Source: Simiduia sp. 21SJ11W-1
GTDB lineage: Bacteria; Pseudomonadota; Gammaproteobacteria; Pseudomonadales; Cellvibrionaceae
Reading direction: 5' to 3'
NCBI RefSeq assembly: GCF_024138675.1
Contig: NZ_CP090959.1
Span: 2,759,501 to 2,823,500, forward strand
DNA length: 64,000 nucleotides
In this document: piece by piece, positions 9,276-16,747 of the stretch
Layout of the letters: each line of letters opens with the position of its first letter
Position numbering within the stretch: position 1 is the first letter of the stretch
Translations under genes and position numbers: made by a program
The notes under the pieces: generated by a model
Databases searched by the model: none
The model's input: only the letters and a program-made list of their open reading frames with translations
What the model was told of the DNA's origin: nothing

Positions 9276-10745
9276 GTGACCGACCCAGTGGCATGCGCGC
9301 GAAGATTTGGCCTGCCGGGGCTTGCAGCCCTGGCGCTACTGGCCTATTCAAGCGTTGGCTTGGCCAGTAGTACTGCGCCTGGCCTCGTTCAAGAAACCTG
9401 TTACCTAAAAGGGCTCGCAGACCGCGCCGAGTGCTTTCAATTGCAGGTACCAGAAGACCCGGCGCAACCAGACGGTGCCACCTTGCCACTGCACGCGGCG
9501 CGCCTGCCCGCGCTCACCCCCAGCACCCAGCCACCGTTGGCCATTCTTGCCGGCGGGCCTGGCCAATCGGCTATTGAAGTGGGCGGCACGGTGGGCCAGG
9601 CATTTCAGGCGCTCAGGGCCGATCGCGATATCCTTTTACTGGAGCAACGCGGCACCGGCAAAAGCCACGGCTTAAAGTGTGAAGACCCAGAGGCAGACCC
9701 ATACCAAGACCTGTTTGACAGCGCCCAAAGCGCGCGCATCATCAGCAACTGCCTGGCCGACTTTCCCGGCCAGTTGCGCCACTACAACACCCCCAACGCC
9801 ATTGTCGATTTCGCCCGAATGGTGCGTGCCCTCGGCTATGAAAAAGTGCATCTATACGGCGGCTCCTACGGCTCGCGCGCGGCCTTGGTGTTCATGCGTG
9901 AATACCCAGAGCTTGTGGCCAGTGCAGTAATTGATGGCCTGGCACCGGTGCAAACCATTGTGGGGCCCTTCGCACAACACGGTTTGCGCGCGCTAAATTT
10001 ATTGTTTGATGAATGTGAAAACAGCCCCGCTTGCGCCCAGAAATTTCCGAATCTACGGGCCGATTACTGGGCACTCTGGCAAGGGATCAGCAGCCAGGAA
10101 AGCCCGCAAGCTGTGCCCATTCGCCACCCGAAAACCTTGGCGCCCCACACCCTTGCGCTGGATAAATACAAATTTTTCCAGCTCACACTCAGCAATTTAT
10201 ACGCCCAGGAGCAACGCCAGTTATTACCCTTTGCCATCAGTGAAGCGGCAAAAGGAAACTGGCACCCCTTTGCGGGGTTGATGGCCATCGCAGGCGACAA
10301 CGGCATGTACACAGGCCTTACCACCAACATTTTGTGTAACGAAGATTTGCGCAGGGCCAGCCCCGGGCAATTGGCCGCCGACAGCGCCACCCCCTTCGGC
10401 GATACCTCCGTTGCACTGCTGCAACAGCTGTGCGCCCAGTGGCCGGGTGAATATCGCCTGGATGCCAGCCACTTTGCGCCCGTTGAAAGCAACCTGCCAG
10501 TGCTTGCCCTTTCCGGCAGGCTCGACCCGGTTACACCGCCTGCCTGGGGTGAGTTGGCCACCAGTCAACTTGGCAATGCCACCCACCTTGTGGCCGAAAA
10601 CGCCGCCCACATTGTGGCATTACGCGGCTGTGGGCCAGAGCTTGTGCGCGCATTTTTAAACAACCCCAACGCCGCGCTTGAAGACACCGCCTGCCTGGCA
10701 GAGCTGCCGGGCGTTACTTTTATGCGCAATGAAAACGCCCACTAA
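9276..10745 (+). CDS. Exported alpha/beta hydrolase with TAP-like C-terminus
   Basis: A 489-aa (from 9276) alpha/beta-hydrolase of the tripeptidyl aminopeptidase-like group. A hydrophobic signal (FGLPGLAALALLAYSSVGLA) precedes the mature part. The oxyanion region is AILAGGPGQSA; a LEQRGTGKSHG loop follows; the nucleophile elbow is YGGSYGSRAAL. The C-terminal TAP-like part holds LALSGRLDPVTPPAWG with the acidic residue, and the likely catalytic His in AENAAHIVA. Cys pairs suggest a periplasmic or secreted location. The GTG at 9276 was chosen because an AAAGGAAAGG site precedes it; an ATG at 9210 would overlap sstT by 41 nt. Expected activity is release of short peptides from N-termini or ester cleavage. 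Confidence 0.85.
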   Translation: MTDPVACARRFGLPGLAALALLAYSSVGLASSTAPGLVQETCYLKGLADRAECFQLQVPEDPAQPDGATLPLHAARLPALTPSTQPPLAILAGGPGQSAIEVGGTVGQAFQALRADRDILLLEQRGTGKSHGLKCEDPEADPYQDLFDSAQSARIISNCLADFPGQLRHYNTPNAIVDFARMVRALGYEKVHLYGGSYGSRAALVFMREYPELVASAVIDGLAPVQTIVGPFAQHGLRALNLLFDECENSPACAQKFPNLRADYWALWQGISSQESPQAVPIRHPKTLAPHTLALDKYKFFQLTLSNLYAQEQRQLLPFAISEAAKGNWHPFAGLMAIAGDNGMYTGLTTNILCNEDLRRASPGQLAADSATPFGDTSVALLQQLCAQWPGEYRLDASHFAPVESNLPVLALSGRLDPVTPPAWGELATSQLGNATHLVAENAAHIVALRGCGPELVRAFLNNPNAALEDTACLAELPGVTFMRNENAH

Positions 10746-10759
10746 AACCGGAAGCCACC

Positions 10760-11494
10760 ATGCTGGAAGTACACAACCTCAGTAAACATTTTGGCAGCGT
10801 TACCGCATTAGACGGGCTGAGTTTTCGTGCAGAAGACGGCCGCATCACCGGCATACTTGGCCCCAATGGCGCAGGTAAAACCACCGCACTGCGCGTGCTC
10901 TACGGGCTGCTTTGCACCGAATCCGGTTATGCCCGGGTAGACGGCATTGATGTAGCCGAAGATGCCATTGGCGCGCGCAAACGGCTGGGCGTATTCCCAG
11001 ACAAATTCGGCCTATACGAACGCCTGAGTGCCTTTGAGCAAATCGCCTACTTCGCGGGCCTGCACGGTTTTGACCGCGCGCGCGCCAAAGCCGCCACTAA
11101 CGCGGTTATCGCAAAACTTGGCCTTGAAGACATCGCCCAGCGCCGCAGCCAAGGGTTTTCCCAGGGCCAGCGCATGAAGGTAGTGCTGGCACAGGCGCTG
11201 GTGCACGCACCACAAAATCTGGTGCTGGATGAACCCACGCGCGGGCTGGATGTAATGAGCACCCGGGTTTTGCGCCAGCAGCTGTGCGACCTGCGCGATG
11301 CAGGCCACTGCATTTTGTTTTCAAGCCACGTAATGCAAGAGGTGGCCGCATTGTGCGACCAGGTAATTGTGGTGGCCAAAGGCAAGGTGGTGGCCGCCGG
11401 CACACCGGCCGATTTATGCGCCCAAACGGGCAAGGCCCATCTGGAAGATGCCTTCGTCACACTGATAGGCAGCGACGAGGGCATAGCCGCATGA
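10760..11494 (+). CDS. ABC transporter ATP-binding protein (NatA-like)
   Basis: A 244-aa cytoplasmic ATPase. Walker A is GPNGAGKT (about residues 34-41). The Q-loop region is GVFPDKFGLYERLSAFEQ. The signature is a divergent FSQGQ instead of LSGGQ, followed by Walker B LVLDEPTRGLD and the switch His in FSSHVMQEV. This arrangement is typical of the NatA type, which pairs with a fused ABC-2 permease. It begins 14 nt after the hydrolase, and its stop overlaps the permease start (ATGA). The substrate is unknown; NatAB of Bacillus exports Na+, but many homologues do other jobs. Confidence 0.9.
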   Translation: MLEVHNLSKHFGSVTALDGLSFRAEDGRITGILGPNGAGKTTALRVLYGLLCTESGYARVDGIDVAEDAIGARKRLGVFPDKFGLYERLSAFEQIAYFAGLHGFDRARAKAATNAVIAKLGLEDIAQRRSQGFSQGQRMKVVLAQALVHAPQNLVLDEPTRGLDVMSTRVLRQQLCDLRDAGHCILFSSHVMQEVAALCDQVIVVAKGKVVAAGTPADLCAQTGKAHLEDAFVTLIGSDEGIAA

Positions 11495-12657
11495 ATGTTG
11501 TATTTCGCACCCTGCTACACAAAGAAATTATTGACGCCATGCGCGATCGGCGAGCACTCATGGGCGCGCTGGTGTACGCGCTGTTTGGCCCGTTGGTTTT
11601 GGCTGGCGCCCTAAACTTTGCCATAGCCAACAACAAGGAAGACAAGGCCATTTATATTGCCATTAACGGGGCGGAATTCGCGCCTGTTCTGGTGGAAAAA
11701 TTGCGCCAGAATTATATCTACCCGCTGGGTGAAGGCAGCCAAGACGCCGAGGCGCGCTGGCAAGAGCACCCCATCACCCTGGACATACCCGCCCACTACC
11801 CTGAAAAAATCGCCAGCGCCGAGGCCCTTACTCTCACCCTTTGGGTGAACTCCGCCGAAGAAGGCCGCGCCAGTGCCCAGCGCCGTGTGCGCGCCGTATT
11901 ACAGCAATACGGTAACGAACTGGCCACCTACCGGCTGGTGTTGCGCGGAATAGATGCAAGCCTGCTGCAGCCCTTCAGCGTTGCGTTGCACGATCGCGCC
12001 AGCGCACAGGAAAAAAGCGGCATGGTGATGGGCATGCTTGCAGTGTTTGTATTAATGAGCGTGTTTGTAGCCAGCACCAGTATCGCCATAGATACCTCTG
12101 CCGGCGAGCGCGAGCGCAATGCGCTGGAGTTGATTTTAATTCAACCCATTACCACCACCCAGCTAATTGGTGCAAAGCTAATTGCGGTTTCTATGTTGGG
12201 GAGTTTGGGCGCGCTGCTCACTTTGTGCGTGACATCCCTGGTGATGGGATTTGTGCCGCTTGCAAAAATGGGCATTGGCTTTGAGCTGGATGCGCTCACC
12301 ATTGCCACCATCATGTTGGCCATGCTGCCACTGGCGGTGTTTGCTGCAGCCTTTCAATTATTTTGCGCTTTTCAGGCAAAGAGTTTTAAAGAGGCGCAAT
12401 CGTATATTTCGCTCACTATTATGATCCCGCTCACCATTCCCTTTGCGGTGCAATTTATGCCCCATAAGCCCAACTGGGTAGACTGGGTGCCCGTGGCCAG
12501 CCAAAGCTCGCTGATTGAGCACATTGCCAAGGGCCAGCCAATCGATTGGCTGGCGGTAATTACCGGCGCCTGCCTCACCCTGCTTTTGGCAGGCCTGTTA
12601 GCAGGTTGGCTTACGCGCACGCTTAAATCCGAAAAGGCCATACTGGCACTCAGTTAA
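11491..12657 (+). CDS. ABC-2 type permease (NatB-like)
   Basis: A 388-aa inner-membrane partner of the preceding ATPase. One N-terminal membrane segment (LMGALVYALFGPLVLAGAL) is followed by a large outward region of about 150 residues, then five further hydrophobic segments from about residue 170. The stretch ERERNALELILIQPITTTQ is the conserved cytoplasmic coupling motif of NatB-type permeases. The ATG at 11491 overlaps the ATPase stop by 4 bp; a longer open frame begins upstream within the ATPase gene but is not real coding. The transported compound cannot be told from the sequence. Confidence 0.9.
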   Translation: MNVVFRTLLHKEIIDAMRDRRALMGALVYALFGPLVLAGALNFAIANNKEDKAIYIAINGAEFAPVLVEKLRQNYIYPLGEGSQDAEARWQEHPITLDIPAHYPEKIASAEALTLTLWVNSAEEGRASAQRRVRAVLQQYGNELATYRLVLRGIDASLLQPFSVALHDRASAQEKSGMVMGMLAVFVLMSVFVASTSIAIDTSAGERERNALELILIQPITTTQLIGAKLIAVSMLGSLGALLTLCVTSLVMGFVPLAKMGIGFELDALTIATIMLAMLPLAVFAAAFQLFCAFQAKSFKEAQSYISLTIMIPLTIPFAVQFMPHKPNWVDWVPVASQSSLIEHIAKGQPIDWLAVITGACLTLLLAGLLAGWLTRTLKSEKAILALS

Positions 12658-12674
12658 CAGCAAAGGGGGAAACA

Positions 12675-13091
12675 ATGGCACTAAAAACCCAACCCAACAG
12701 CGCATCAGTTACTGACTTTCTCGCGGCCATTAGCCACCCCACCCGTCGGCAAGACGGGCAGACGTTACTGACCCTCTACCAAGACATCACCCAAGCACCC
12801 GCCGTGATGTGGGGCGAAAGTATTGTTGGGTTCGGGCAGTACCAATATCAGCAAAGGGGCGAAACTTTACAGTGGATGCAAGCGGGTTTTTCGCCTCGCA
12901 AACAAAACTTATCGCTGTATATCATGAACGGTTTCGGCCGCTACGCACCACTATTGGCTAAACTGGGCAAACACAAAACCGCGGTATCTTGCTTGTATAT
13001 CAACAAGCTCGCCGATGTAGACCAAGGCGTATTGCGCGAACTGGTGCAAGATTCCTGGCTGCAAGTGCGTGCAGGCCATCGGATCTGCTAG
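12675..13091 (+). CDS. DUF1801 family protein
   Basis: A 138-aa soluble protein, last of the sstT-led run, 17 nt after the permease, with a strong AAAGGGGG ribosome-binding site. It shows the DUF1801 pattern: VTDFLAAISHPTRRQDGQTLL at the start, a central MWGESIVGFGQY, AGFSPRKQNLSLYIM, and CLYINKLADVD near the end. The family (YdhG-like fold) includes proteins of unknown function. There is no signal peptide or membrane segment. Its place at the operon end does not define its task. Confidence 0.8.
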   Translation: MALKTQPNSASVTDFLAAISHPTRRQDGQTLLTLYQDITQAPAVMWGESIVGFGQYQYQQRGETLQWMQAGFSPRKQNLSLYIMNGFGRYAPLLAKLGKHKTAVSCLYINKLADVDQGVLRELVQDSWLQVRAGHRIC

Positions 13092-13445
13092 GATTTGCGC
13101 AACCAATGGGTTAGTGTTGACCAGGATGCAGGTGCGCTGGTAGAGTGCGCGCCACATCAAGAGAGTGGCTGACGCCAACGCCAACCTGCCGAACCTGGCA
13201 AGGTGGCCCCCAACCAAGCACCCGGTGCGAGTGTTTGATTTCGAAGAGTAAGTTTCGAAAGTGAGTTGGGGATGCGGTCGCCAGATGCCCAAGGGCTCTG
13301 CGGCAACCAACAGGATACCAGTGGCGCACAACGCCCTGCCCCGTCAGCCCTCACCAACGAGGGTTTTTTAATGTCTACACCACTGCCATTTCGAATGTGA
13401 AGCGCACGTGTTTGCGCCTACCCACTCACACATTTGGAATTTGTT
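13092..13445. other. Gene-free stretch
   Basis: No convincing gene. Short open frames on both strands lack ribosome-binding sites and family features. One element can be named, the terminator-like hairpin at 13348-13369. A short repeat of TTTCGAA (about 13240-13260) is also seen but has no clear meaning. Confidence 0.5.
13348..13369 (+). terminator. Short intrinsic terminator
   Basis: A 5-bp stem (CCCTC / GAGGG), loop ACCAAC, followed by TTTTTT. It lies 257 nt after the DUF1801 gene and may end the sstT-led transcript. Confidence 0.5.
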
Positions 13446-13796
13446 ATGACACTGCAAAACATAAATTACATACACACCCAACGCCATGTAATTACCGATC
13501 ACTTCATCGGCCCGCAACACCCGTTTTTGGGGCTTCACCCCCAACGCTGCCACACGCTGTTAAAACGCAGCAACTGGCAACAAAAAGCCATTATGGAAGG
13601 CGACCACTACCTGTACGTGAGCCACGCCTTCCAGGCCAAGGGCCGGGTAAAAGGCTATTGCGTAAACCATTGGCACATTGCACAAAAAACCTTTGTAAAC
13701 CAAACCTTTGTAACCGATCTGGGCCTGGCCCTGGTACTGGCAAACAGTGCCGCACAGGGCTTGCGAATGCGAAGGTCAATGCCCCGGGCAGCCTGA
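13446..13796 (+). CDS. Hypothetical protein
   Basis: A 116-aa predicted soluble protein that I do not recognise. It is rich in His, Gln and aromatic residues (NINYIHTQRHVITDHFIGPQ, YCVNHWHIAQKTFVNQTF), with two cysteines, and has a basic tail (RMRRSMPRAA). The ATG at 13446 follows TGGAATTT, a weak ribosome-binding site; a TTG at 13434 is possible. The gene stands alone between a gene-free stretch and the convergent TonB receptor. It could be a real small gene or chance coding. Confidence 0.45.
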   Translation: MTLQNINYIHTQRHVITDHFIGPQHPFLGLHPQRCHTLLKRSNWQQKAIMEGDHYLYVSHAFQAKGRVKGYCVNHWHIAQKTFVNQTFVTDLGLALVLANSAAQGLRMRRSMPRAA

Positions 13797-13921
13797 GCCG
13801 CTAGCCAACAACACCTAACCCCTCATCCACCCGGTGCAATGTATGCACTCGCAAACCTGTGCATAGATTGCGCCCTGCCCTGCAATTGAGCCTGGTTCTG
13901 GCAAGCCTTTAAAAAAGGCGC

Positions 13922-13959
13922 AAAAAAAAGCGCCCGCAAGGCATGAGCCTGCGGGCGCT
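13922..13959 (-). terminator. Intrinsic terminator of TonB receptor gene
   Basis: On the minus strand a long GC stem (AGCGCCCGCAGGC pairing with GCCTTGCGGGCGCT, one bulge) and loop TCAT is followed by eight T. It lies 45 nt after the receptor stop. Confidence 0.85.
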
Positions 13960-14003
13960 GTATTTACACCTTGCACACTGCTGGCAAGGCTTGCGGCCTA
14001 GCT

Positions 14004-16595
14004 TTAAAAGGTGGCAGTGGCACGCAGGTAGTAGTAGGCACCGTTAAAGCCATAGGGCGATGTCACGGCGTACTGCTGGCCCAAAAAGCCCAACACACCG
14101 TTGGCCTCTTTATCGGGGTATTGGTCGGTGATGTTATCGCCACCGAGCGACACACTGTAGTGCTCGTTGATATCCAGCGTAAATTGCACATCTACCAAAA
14201 TTGCGCCGCTGTAATCTGCAGCATCTGAGGCATCACCGGGGCCAAACAAACCGCCGGTGCTCGACCAATCGTCGTAACGGTTAAAGCGCACCAGGCTGCT
14301 GAGTTCCATGCCCGCCAGCGGGTGAATGAAATCCAGTGTCAACACGGTGCTGTGTTTTGGCACCTGGTTTTCCAGGTCATACACACGGCCCTGGTTGATG
14401 GTGTTGCCTTGCACGTCTGAGACTTCCTGGCTGTTGTAGTTGTGGCGGAAATCCACATCCAGGTTGCCGCTGCCCAGTTCATGACCTGAGTGGAAGTTGA
14501 AATCCACGCCGGAAACCGTTGAGGTAAAGCCATTCACAAAATAGTTACCGTTGCTGCCGTCGAGCAGATTGGCATCGGGAATGCCAGCGGCATTCAGCAA
14601 CGCCAACTCATCTGGCCCCACGGTGAAGCTGCGCAGCGCAATACGGTCTTCAATTTCAATGCGGTACACATCCAGCGTGATGTTCATGTTATCGGCCGGG
14701 GTGTACACAAGGCCTGCGGTAAAGCTGGTTGATTCCTCAGGCACCAGGGCTTTGGAACCGAGTGCCTGGGAAATGGGGTGATCTACCGGGTAGGTACCGC
14801 TCGGCACCAGGTTACCGCTGGAATCGGAAGTGGTAGTCACGTTCAAGGTGTTTACCTGGCCCGGCGTAGGCGCGCGGAAACCGGTGCTCACTGTACCGCG
14901 CAGGGCGAAGTTATCGGTAATGTCATAGCGGGTAGATAACTTGTAATCCAGGGTGGAATCAAAGGCATCTGAATCTTCATAACGCACCGCCACAGCACCC
15001 GACCACTTATCGGTGAAGTCGGTTTCCAAATCGGCGTAAGCCGCGTAGCTGTCGTTTTCAAAGGAGCCTGCAGATTCTACCGGGAAGCCCTGAAAGCCAT
15101 CGGAACCTACACCAAACTGTGCATAGGTGGGGCCTACCGCAATAGAGGCTGTGTCGCCTGCGCCAATTTTGTAGGTTTCATTGCGCCACTCCAGGCCAAA
15201 GGCCAGGTTCATGGGTGAGTCGTCCCAGGTTTTTACAAAGTCTGCGTTTAAGCTGCTTTCCTGCTGGGTTAAGGTGCCGGGGTTAAACTTGGTGGGCGAC
15301 AAGCGGCCAAGGCTTGGGTTAATACTGTCTTCCAACACGTAAGACACTTCGTTTTCTGCCGTTGATGCGCGCAGATCCCAGGTCAGGTTTGCATTGAACT
15401 CACCTTTGGCGCCAAACACCAGCGAGTAGTCGCTCAGGCTTGCACCAAACAGCGGGCTGTAACCGCCGGGAAATTGTGTGTGAATGGGGTTGAGCAGAGA
15501 ATAACCGCTGGGGCTTGTGCCGTCGGCTGTGAGGTAGTCGGCCGGGTTTAAACCTGCGGCCACGATATCGGCTACCAATACGTTGCTTGCGGCATCGGCA
15601 ATGCCGTCTGAATTGGCATCAACCATCAAGGTACCGCGTGGCGGGTTGGCGATGTTGTCGGCAGGCGTAGGCAATACCGGGCCACGATAGAAAAAGCCCG
15701 AGAGTGTTTCGGTATCCATGTAGCTGGCGTGGCCGTATAGGCTCACCTTGTCGTTCAGGTCGTAACCGGTGTTGACAAATAATTTTACCGATTCAATGTC
15801 CGGGTCTCCCCAGCGCTGGCCAAAACCGTTGTAGGGCACTTTGTCTGCGCCAACAATCTCGGCAATGGCTGCGGCATCCGGGCGTGCGGTGCCGCGGCTG
15901 GTAATTTCGGAGCTTGTGTATTCAGCAGTCACGTTAATGAAACCGTCGTCACCCAAACCGAAACCTGCATTGGCTCCGAGGTTGGTGCGCGCGCCATCGC
16001 CTTCGGTGTATTCACCGTATTGGCCGGTGAGGCTGAAACCTTCGGCGGCATCGTTTAACACCAGGTTCACAACCCCTGCAATGGCGTCAGAGCCGTATTG
16101 TGCAGACGCACCGTCGCGCAGCACTTCTACGCGCTTGATGGCGCCCGAAGGAAAGGCCGAGAAATCCACACCCTGGGAGCCCTGGTTCACGGTGCCCAAA
16201 GGTGCCAACTGTAAATTCACCAATGCCGAGCGATGACGGCGGCTGCCGTTTACCAACACCAGCGTATGGTCTGGCGATAAATTGCGCAGCGTTACCGGGC
16301 GCACAAAGGCTGTACCATCGGCAATAGGGAAGCGCTGGGTGTTCAATGAGGGCACAACTTTGGTGAGTGAATCGGTTAAATCAACCGAGCCTTGTTTGCT
16401 AAACACTTCACCACCCAACACATCAATGGGCGACAGTGTTTCGGTGGGGGATTGCCCTTCCTTACGGGTGCCGATGGTCACCACTTCTTCCAATAATTCC
16501 AGGCCGGCATCATCTTGTGCAGCCGCGGGTTGAGCGATGACACCGGCAATTGCCAGGGCCAGTAGCGAGGGTTTTACAAGGTGGCTATTTCTCAT
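14004..16595 (-). CDS. TonB-dependent receptor
   Basis: An 863-aa outer-membrane receptor. A signal peptide (SLLALAIAGVIAQPAAA) is followed by a short N-terminus with VVTIGTRKEGQSPTETLSP, where the TonB box is expected. The plug domain contains RPVTLRNLSPDHTLVLVNG, RRHRSALVNL and VEVLRDGASAQYGSDAIAG. A beta-barrel then runs to the terminal aromatic strand ending ATATF. It has no STN signalling domain. The plug motifs are nearly the same as in the two receptors upstream, so the three are paralogues. The ligand is unknown; peptides or another nutrient are suggested by the nearby peptidases (inference). It has its own terminator and a 150-nt gap from the next receptor. Confidence 0.93.
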   Translation of the reverse strand: MRNSHLVKPSLLALAIAGVIAQPAAAQDDAGLELLEEVVTIGTRKEGQSPTETLSPIDVLGGEVFSKQGSVDLTDSLTKVVPSLNTQRFPIADGTAFVRPVTLRNLSPDHTLVLVNGSRRHRSALVNLQLAPLGTVNQGSQGVDFSAFPSGAIKRVEVLRDGASAQYGSDAIAGVVNLVLNDAAEGFSLTGQYGEYTEGDGARTNLGANAGFGLGDDGFINVTAEYTSSEITSRGTARPDAAAIAEIVGADKVPYNGFGQRWGDPDIESVKLFVNTGYDLNDKVSLYGHASYMDTETLSGFFYRGPVLPTPADNIANPPRGTLMVDANSDGIADAASNVLVADIVAAGLNPADYLTADGTSPSGYSLLNPIHTQFPGGYSPLFGASLSDYSLVFGAKGEFNANLTWDLRASTAENEVSYVLEDSINPSLGRLSPTKFNPGTLTQQESSLNADFVKTWDDSPMNLAFGLEWRNETYKIGAGDTASIAVGPTYAQFGVGSDGFQGFPVESAGSFENDSYAAYADLETDFTDKWSGAVAVRYEDSDAFDSTLDYKLSTRYDITDNFALRGTVSTGFRAPTPGQVNTLNVTTTSDSSGNLVPSGTYPVDHPISQALGSKALVPEESTSFTAGLVYTPADNMNITLDVYRIEIEDRIALRSFTVGPDELALLNAAGIPDANLLDGSNGNYFVNGFTSTVSGVDFNFHSGHELGSGNLDVDFRHNYNSQEVSDVQGNTINQGRVYDLENQVPKHSTVLTLDFIHPLAGMELSSLVRFNRYDDWSSTGGLFGPGDASDAADYSGAILVDVQFTLDINEHYSVSLGGDNITDQYPDKEANGVLGFLGQQYAVTSPYGFNGAYYYLRATATF

Positions 16596-16652
16596 TGCCT
16601 ACTCCAGTTAGTTCCAGTTTTTGTTGTTATCAAGTTAGTGTTATCAAGTTAG

Positions 16653-16679
16653 AAAAATGGCGCCTCCTAAGAGGCGCCA
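16653..16679 (-). terminator. Intrinsic terminator of second TonB receptor gene
   Basis: On the minus strand a 9-bp perfect stem (TGGCGCCTC / GAGGCGCCA) with loop TTAG is followed by TTTTT. It lies 69 nt after the receptor stop at 16748. Confidence 0.9.
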
Positions 16680-16747
16680 AAGGTTCGCGAACTAAAGCTC
16701 GCGAGGATTGAAAAAATCACAACAGTTAATGCGATAAACCGACCACA

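Noticed and set aside
12951-13331. Minus-strand open frame in the gene-free stretch
   Set aside because: Overlaps the DUF1801 gene, lacks a ribosome-binding site and any family feature.
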